Below are positions 59,849-64,000 of a stretch of DNA of 64,000 nucleotides, piece after piece; the first letter of the stretch is position 1, and every line of letters begins with the position of its first letter. The notes under the pieces are model-generated. The model did no database searches. It was not told the DNA's origin and saw only the letters and a list, made by a program, of their open reading frames with translations. A program made the position numbers and the translations under genes. The DNA comes from Chlamydiia bacterium (GTDB lineage: Bacteria > Chlamydiota > Chlamydiia > Chlamydiales > Simkaniaceae). Where the stretch lies: the NCBI GenBank assembly GCA_022601645.1, contig JAJACH010000002.1, positions 62,001 through 126,000 of the forward strand, written 5' to 3'.

Positions 59849-61684
59849 ATGGAGCCACTAGTCCCCGCCAAGGTAAAAACGCAAGAATTTACCTTTAAGG
59901 CTGTCTTACTTGGAGTATTACTAAGTCTTGTTTTCGCTGTAGGAAATGCGTACCTCGGGCTACGCGTTGGGATGACCATTTCAGCTTCAATTCCAGCAGC
60001 TGTTTTATCAATGACTATTTTGCGCATTATTTCGCGCAAAGTGACTGCTTTAGAAAATAACATTGTGCAAACAATCGCTGCTGTCGGTGAAGGGCTTGCT
60101 GCAGGTGTTATCTTTACGATTCCCGCGCTTTTCCTTCTTGGAGCAAGACCGACCATTTTACACATTTCTCTTTTGGCCTTTTTAGGTGGCGTGCTTGGAA
60201 TCTTATTTATGATTCCCATGAGACGTTATCTCATTGTAAAAGAGCACGGCGTACTTCCCTTCCCTGAAGGGACTGCTTGCGCGGAGATTATCAAATCTCG
60301 TGAAAGTGATAAAGGCGGTGCAAAAGTTGCACTTTGGGGAATCATTGTAGGAGCTGGGATTAAACTTTGCTCTGGCGCTTTGTATCTTTGGAAAGAAACG
60401 GTCTCCTTCACGATTAAACTCTACGAAGGCGCTGTATTTTCCATGGATTGCACACCCGCCCTCATGGGAGTGGGCTTTATCATAGGACCTCGCATTGCTG
60501 CTGTAATGCTTGCAGGTGGTGCAATCGGTTGGTGGGTGATTATCCCGATCATTCAGATGTTTGGCCAAGGTGCTGTGACAATCTATCCTTCCCACATTGA
60601 CATCGCCTCAATGAATTCAGTCGACATCTGGTCAAACTACGTCCGCTACATCGGTGCTGGTGCAGTCGCTATCGGCGGTATTATTAACCTAGTGCGTCTT
60701 GTTCCCATTATCCGCCGCACCTTTGTCGACGCTTTTGCCGAAATTTTCCACAAACAAAATATCGAACTTGAGAGAACCGATCGAGATATTTCACTCAAAT
60801 ACCTCGTACTAGGCTCTATTGCAATCCTGTTATTTATCTGGCTTTACCCAGGCTTCCAGCTCAATCTAGTCACCATTCTTATCCTCACCATTCTTGCCTT
60901 TTTCTTCTCCGCAGTGACCTCGATTACCGTTGGCCTTGTTGGTTCCTCGTCCAATCCCGTTTCAGGGATGACGATCACAACTCTTTTAATTACTTGTATT
61001 ATCTTCTTGCTCCTTGGATGGACAGAGCGGCTCTATCTTATTGCTGCCATCACGATGGGATGTATCGCCTCGATTACGATCTGCCTAGCTTCCACCACCT
61101 CGCAAGACTTGAAAACAGGTTTTCTCCTTGGGGCAACCCCTTGGAAACAGCAAGTTGCTGAAATGATCGGGCTCGTCCTGCCATGTCTTGCCATCGGCGG
61201 AACCCTCTATCTACTAGATAAGGCGTACGGCTTTGGCACAACACAACTGCCCGCGCCACAGGCCACTCTCATGACCGTTATCGCCAAAGGCGTGATGCAA
61301 GGCAACCTACCAGTTACCCTTGTCATGATCGGCGTAGTCTTGGGACTGATTATTCGCATGATCGGATTACCTGTGCTCGCTTTTGCCATCGGTCTTTACC
61401 TGCCACTTGCCCTATCAACCGCCGTCATGATCGGAGGTCTCGTGAACCTCATTGTCAGAAGGCGACCAGGTGCGGTAGATCGGGGAATCCTCTCCGCTTC
61501 AGGCCTCGTTGCAGGCGATGCGTGTACCGGGGTGATCGTCGCCTTCCTCACAATTGCCGGATTCATCCCCTCTTCTGCATCCTCGAGCTTCCCTCAATAC
61601 GCCTCGTTAATTATCTTCGCGCTACTAGGTGCTTACCTCGCCTTTACCTCACTTGGTAATCGCTACCCCAAAAATCACATCTAA
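59849..61684 (+). CDS. OPT-family oligopeptide transporter
   Basis: 611 residues, about 15 hydrophobic helices, inner-membrane. N-terminal AVLLGVLLSLVFAVGNAYLGLRVGMTISASIP is characteristic of OPT transporters, which move small peptides or metal chelates with protons. Internal SSNPVSGMTI and LASTTSQDLKTGFLLGATP are further OPT landmarks. Substrate probably di- to pentapeptides scavenged from the host. It is sandwiched between two prepilin-like genes, and a functional link is not obvious. Confidence 0.93.
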   Translation: MEPLVPAKVKTQEFTFKAVLLGVLLSLVFAVGNAYLGLRVGMTISASIPAAVLSMTILRIISRKVTALENNIVQTIAAVGEGLAAGVIFTIPALFLLGARPTILHISLLAFLGGVLGILFMIPMRRYLIVKEHGVLPFPEGTACAEIIKSRESDKGGAKVALWGIIVGAGIKLCSGALYLWKETVSFTIKLYEGAVFSMDCTPALMGVGFIIGPRIAAVMLAGGAIGWWVIIPIIQMFGQGAVTIYPSHIDIASMNSVDIWSNYVRYIGAGAVAIGGIINLVRLVPIIRRTFVDAFAEIFHKQNIELERTDRDISLKYLVLGSIAILLFIWLYPGFQLNLVTILILTILAFFFSAVTSITVGLVGSSSNPVSGMTITTLLITCIIFLLLGWTERLYLIAAITMGCIASITICLASTTSQDLKTGFLLGATPWKQQVAEMIGLVLPCLAIGGTLYLLDKAYGFGTTQLPAPQATLMTVIAKGVMQGNLPVTLVMIGVVLGLIIRMIGLPVLAFAIGLYLPLALSTAVMIGGLVNLIVRRRPGAVDRGILSASGLVAGDACTGVIVAFLTIAGFIPSSASSSFPQYASLIIFALLGAYLAFTSLGNRYPKNHI

Positions 61685-61701
61685 GTGTATGCTTCTTAAG
61701 T

Positions 61702-62169
61702 ATGCGCAGTAAAAGACCTCTTTCATTAATAGAAATTCTTCTAACAATGGCCCTTTTTTCAGTGGTTGTTGGCACACTCTTTCATTTTCTAAAATCCCAG
61801 TCCCGCTTAGCTCGAGAACTAGAAAACGCTAAAGAGAGTATCGTCGAGCGCTCCGAGTTATACGCATACCTCGTTAAAATCTTCACCAAAATAGAGGGAA
61901 AACCCACCTTAACCGAAAATACGCTTGAATTTGTCTTCGATCATGGCCTTGATCTAGAAAAAGAATTTTCAGGGCAGCTTCGTGGAAAAATCTACGAGAA
62001 AAAGGGCTCGTTATTTCTCACCCTAACAACCCTTGATAAAAAACTTGCCCGCACCGAAACGCTTAAAACAGCCATCAAACAATTTGAAATTGCCCAACCC
62101 ATCGATAACGCCATCACCCTAACCATCGATGATAAAACCTACCCCTTCTTCTATACGGCTAAGCTATGA
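61702..62169 (+). CDS. Prepilin/pseudopilin-like protein (Pro at -1)
   Basis: 155 residues. The N-terminus MRSKRPLSLIEILLTMALFSVVVG carries the prepilin pattern LSLIEILL with Glu 5 and a hydrophobic helix, again preceded by Pro instead of Gly. The rest is charged and likely soluble (helix, then beta). It resembles GspI/J/H-type minor pseudopilins in size and context, but assignment is uncertain. It follows the OPT gene by 17 bp and overlaps the next gene by 4 bp (ATGA). Confidence 0.75.
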   Translation: MRSKRPLSLIEILLTMALFSVVVGTLFHFLKSQSRLARELENAKESIVERSELYAYLVKIFTKIEGKPTLTENTLEFVFDHGLDLEKEFSGQLRGKIYEKKGSLFLTLTTLDKKLARTETLKTAIKQFEIAQPIDNAITLTIDDKTYPFFYTAKL

Positions 62170-62882
62170 ACCTTCTTCCCTTCACCTCAATCATGCTGAT
62201 TATTCTCACCATCGTCTCCCTCTCCTTTTTCCGCTCGCATACCGATTTTAAAAGCCAAGCAAGCGTCCTGTGCAACTTCTTTGACGCAGAACGCGATACT
62301 CGCAATACCCTAGCCACAAGGGAATATCGCAAAAGAGCCCCGAAGAAGAAAAAAGACCCTACAGATGTGGAGAAAAAGCCCCCAGCAATTACACGTCCTA
62401 AAGAAAATTTCACCTACACAGCAAAAATTAACCTCGCCCACATCAACATCCCCGCGATCAAACACGCAGCCTTGTCACTACTCACCTCTCTCTACACAAA
62501 AGCCCCCGTAGAATTTTCCCCCGAAACCTTTCTCAATGAACTGCCAAAACAGCTTTCCACCGTCAAAGAGTGGACAGAGCTCGTCCCCTTTGAACTTCAA
62601 AAAGGCACCCAGCGCGCCTACCCTCCTATTACCAAATTTTTCTACTACAATGAAAAGAAAGAACCTCTCTACTTTAGAAAAGCGGCGCCAGAAGTGATCG
62701 AAGCCTACTTTGGGAAAAAACTCTCAGAAACCATTTTTCGCCTCGAGGAAAAGGCATCCACCTTGACCTTGGAGGAACTAGAAACACTGACGCGAAAACA
62801 CGACGGCCTTTGCTTTAAAGTGCTAAAGCCTAGAAACAAAACCGTCTCTAAAACAACTAAGACCGTCACCGTTGTGCGTTAA
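62166..62882 (+). CDS. Hypothetical single-pass membrane protein
   Basis: 238 residues. Hydrophobic N-terminal helix (about 5-22) without the prepilin Glu, then a long charged region with a Lys/Arg-rich stretch (KRAPKKKKDPTDVEKKP, about 59-75). The remainder is helical and could face the periplasm. Position after a pseudopilin-like gene could suggest a GspK-like or assembly partner, but no motif confirms that. Ends in a run of Thr/Lys/Val. Confidence 0.55.
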   Translation: MNLLPFTSIMLIILTIVSLSFFRSHTDFKSQASVLCNFFDAERDTRNTLATREYRKRAPKKKKDPTDVEKKPPAITRPKENFTYTAKINLAHINIPAIKHAALSLLTSLYTKAPVEFSPETFLNELPKQLSTVKEWTELVPFELQKGTQRAYPPITKFFYYNEKKEPLYFRKAAPEVIEAYFGKKLSETIFRLEEKASTLTLEELETLTRKHDGLCFKVLKPRNKTVSKTTKTVTVVR

Positions 62883-62963
62883 ATCCGAGGCTTAGAAATC
62901 AGCCAGTCTATACCGCCTCATCTCCTTAGGCCTCATAAAAATTTAAGCTAATTTTGTTAGGGA

Positions 62964-62997
62964 AACGGTTACAGAAACTGCCCAGACTGTAACCGTT
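62964..62997. terminator. Hairpin between the 62882 gene and the repeat gene
   Basis: AACGGTTACAG (62964-62974) and CTGTAACCGTT (62987-62997) form a perfect 11-bp stem with a 12-nt loop. On the minus strand it follows the repeat gene's stop and ends TTTCCC, so it may terminate that transcript. Confidence 0.6.
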
Positions 62998-63018
62998 AAA
63001 GCGATGACTTAGAATGAT

Positions 63019-64000
63019 TTATTCTTCATTAGAAGCGTCATCAGCTTCATCTTCAACGTCCGCTACAACTTCTTCAGTTTCTTCAACGTCTGCTACAACT
63101 TCTTCTGCTTCTTCTGCAACGTCCGCTACAACTTCTTCTGCTTCTTCTGCAACGTCCGCGACAACTTCTTCTGCTTCTTCAACAACGTCCGCTACAACTT
63201 CTTCTACTTCTTCAGCAACGTCCGCTGCAACTTCTTCTGCTTCTTCTGCAACGTCCGCTGCAACTTCTTCTGCTTCTTCTGCTTCTTCTGCAACGTCCGC
63301 TGCAACTTCTTCTGTTTCTTCAACAACATCCGCTACAACTTCTTCTGCTTCTTCAACAACATCCGCTACAACTTCTTCTGCTTCTTCAACAGCATCCGCT
63401 ACAACTTCTTCTGCTTCTTCAACAACATCCGCTACAACTTCTTCTGCTTCTTCAGCAACGTCCGCTACAACTTCTTCAGTTTCTTCAACATCTGCTATAA
63501 CTTCTTCTGTTTCTTCAGCAACGTCTGCTACAACTTCTTCAGTTTCCAAAACAGATTCAAGAACAACTTCTAACGTTTCTGCGTTTTCATCTGCATTCTC
63601 ACATTCACCAGTAGCTGCGAAAACCATGAAACGGTTGTTATTTACTACTTGCACCTGCTCCACAGAAACGCGATTGTTATCTATTTCCATGAGGTAAGAG
63701 AATTTTAACACACCTTCTGCAGCTTTAGAAAAATCTAAATTTACGGCTACAATCTCTGCATTTTCCATTGGAAGACGGAGTTGTTGCAAAATATAGTTCT
63801 CTGTTTCCTCGGTTGAAAGTTGACCTGTTGCAATGTAGCGCATTTCTTCTTGTAGCGCTTCTTGTAACTTAGGTTCTTTTTCGAGATCCATTGCCATTGT
63901 GGTTAAAAGAGATGAACCTTTTGTAAAGATAGCCACGCTCTCTTTTTCCTCTTGCATTTTCCAGTCGTCACCAATTTTGATAGCATAGTTACCGTCTTGA
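63019..64000 (-). CDS. Protein with 11-residue acidic repeats (5' end outside window)
   Basis: At least 326 residues. Coding continues to the window edge: the frame upstream of the first ATG (63957) reads QDGNYAIKIGDDWKMQEE, so the true start lies outside. Residues up to about position 63580 form a globular domain (VAIFTKGSSLLTTMAMDLEKE; YLMEIDNNRVSVEQVQVVNNNRFMVF). The rest is about 15 units of VVADVxEEAEE (10, 11 or 14 residues), almost only Val, Ala, Asp, Glu, Thr. Such 11-mers form extended amphipathic helices in synuclein- and apolipoprotein-like proteins. Surface or secreted role possible. Confidence 0.8.
   Translation of the reverse strand, partial: QDGNYAIKIGDDWKMQEEKESVAIFTKGSSLLTTMAMDLEKEPKLQEALQEEMRYIATGQLSTEETENYILQQLRLPMENAEIVAVNLDFSKAAEGVLKFSYLMEIDNNRVSVEQVQVVNNNRFMVFAATGECENADENAETLEVVLESVLETEEVVADVAEETEEVIADVEETEEVVADVAEEAEEVVADVVEEAEEVVADAVEEAEEVVADVVEEAEEVVADVVEETEEVAADVAEEAEEAEEVAADVAEEAEEVAADVAEEVEEVVADVVEEAEEVVADVAEEAEEVVADVAEEAEEVVADVEETEEVVADVEDEADDASNEE
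63040..63545 (-). repeat. 33-bp coding tandem repeat
   Basis: About 15 imperfect units, mostly 33 bp (some 30 or 42 bp), encoding VVADVAEEAEE-type 11-mers. The units vary at few positions (Val/Ala, Thr/Ala), which is compatible with expansion by slippage or recombination. Confidence 0.9.

Noticed and set aside
63014-63697. Long plus-strand frame of Ser/Thr/Ala-rich residues
   Set aside because: It is the antisense of the 33-bp repeat gene. The repeat removes stop codons in the other strand, and the minus-strand frame has the convincing domain, terminator and reading-through to the window edge.
1-64000. Mobile elements, phage genes or genomic island boundaries
   Set aside because: No transposase, integrase, terminal inverted repeats or direct repeats at tRNA genes were seen. 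The three tRNAs are intact and not duplicated.

Overview
This window reads as the chromosome of an environmental chlamydia (order Chlamydiales, probably outside the Chlamydiaceae; the family cannot be fixed from this sequence alone). The evidence is gene order remembered from Chlamydia. It includes rpsB-tsf-frr next to mcsA/mcsB, a very large PBP2 near sufBCDS, a psd/zinc-ribbon/secA group with mnmE-nth nearby, gpsA next to a UDP-sugar pyrophosphorylase, lpdA-lipA, and glgC next to a metallophosphoesterase. Several proteins have the bilobed hydrophobic hairpin typical of chlamydial inclusion-membrane (Inc) proteins. No rRNA, transposase, integrase, phage gene or CRISPR array is visible. Coding density is very high: no gene-free stretch exceeds about 150 bp and many genes overlap by 1-80 bp.

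Layout. 1-3.8 kb: sufB-sufC-sufD-sufS (minus strand, sufS cut by the window edge). 3.8-9.9 kb: a sugar-nucleotide cluster (rmlC, rmlD, an RmlB-KdsB fusion, a glycosyltransferase-like gene) mixed with three Inc-like genes. 9.9-12.6 kb: pgeF head-to-head with an N-terminally short aldehyde dehydrogenase, then a CPBP protease. 12.7-17.3 kb: a proline-rich unknown, mcsA, an McsB-like protein, a fused cytidylyltransferase/SDR (Bcs1 type) and a fourth Inc-like gene. 17.4-20.6 kb: an SDR, tRNA-Lys, tRNA-Glu, frr, tsf, rpsB and tRNA-Gly, with no pyrH between tsf and frr. 20.7-24.4 kb: a secreted unknown and PBP2. 24.3-30 kb: polysaccharide genes (UDP-glucuronate decarboxylase, Wzc-like, Wza-like, UDP-glucuronate epimerase). 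29.9-34.9 kb: the waaF-GT9-UDPGP-gpsA-nnr operon. 34.9-35.9 kb: ruvC-ruvA.

36.0-44.1 kb is a five-gene operon: a substrate-binding-protein/TolC fusion, a membrane-fusion lipoprotein, an RND pump, a K+-channel-like protein and an amidohydrolase/decarboxylase. 44.1-48.5 kb: mnmE-nth flanked by small lineage-specific genes, including a tandem ankyrin-like pair. 48.5-53.4 kb: a DxD glycosyltransferase-like gene, psd, secA and a zinc-ribbon membrane protein. 53.4-58.5 kb: lpdA, lipA, a HEAT-like gene, glgC and a metallophosphoesterase. 58.5-62.9 kb: an acidic unknown, then two prepilin-like proteins around an OPT transporter. 63-64 kb: the 3' part of a gene with a long run of 11-residue acidic repeats.

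The main themes are envelope and surface glycan biosynthesis, an unusual efflux operon with a sensor-like fused outer-membrane component, and lineage-specific membrane or effector candidates that share a recurring AT-rich promoter and AACAAGG-type leader. Several housekeeping genes instead have a -10-like hexamer only 6-8 nt before the ATG, which suggests leaderless transcripts. All functions are inferred from recognised motifs; no similarity search was run.
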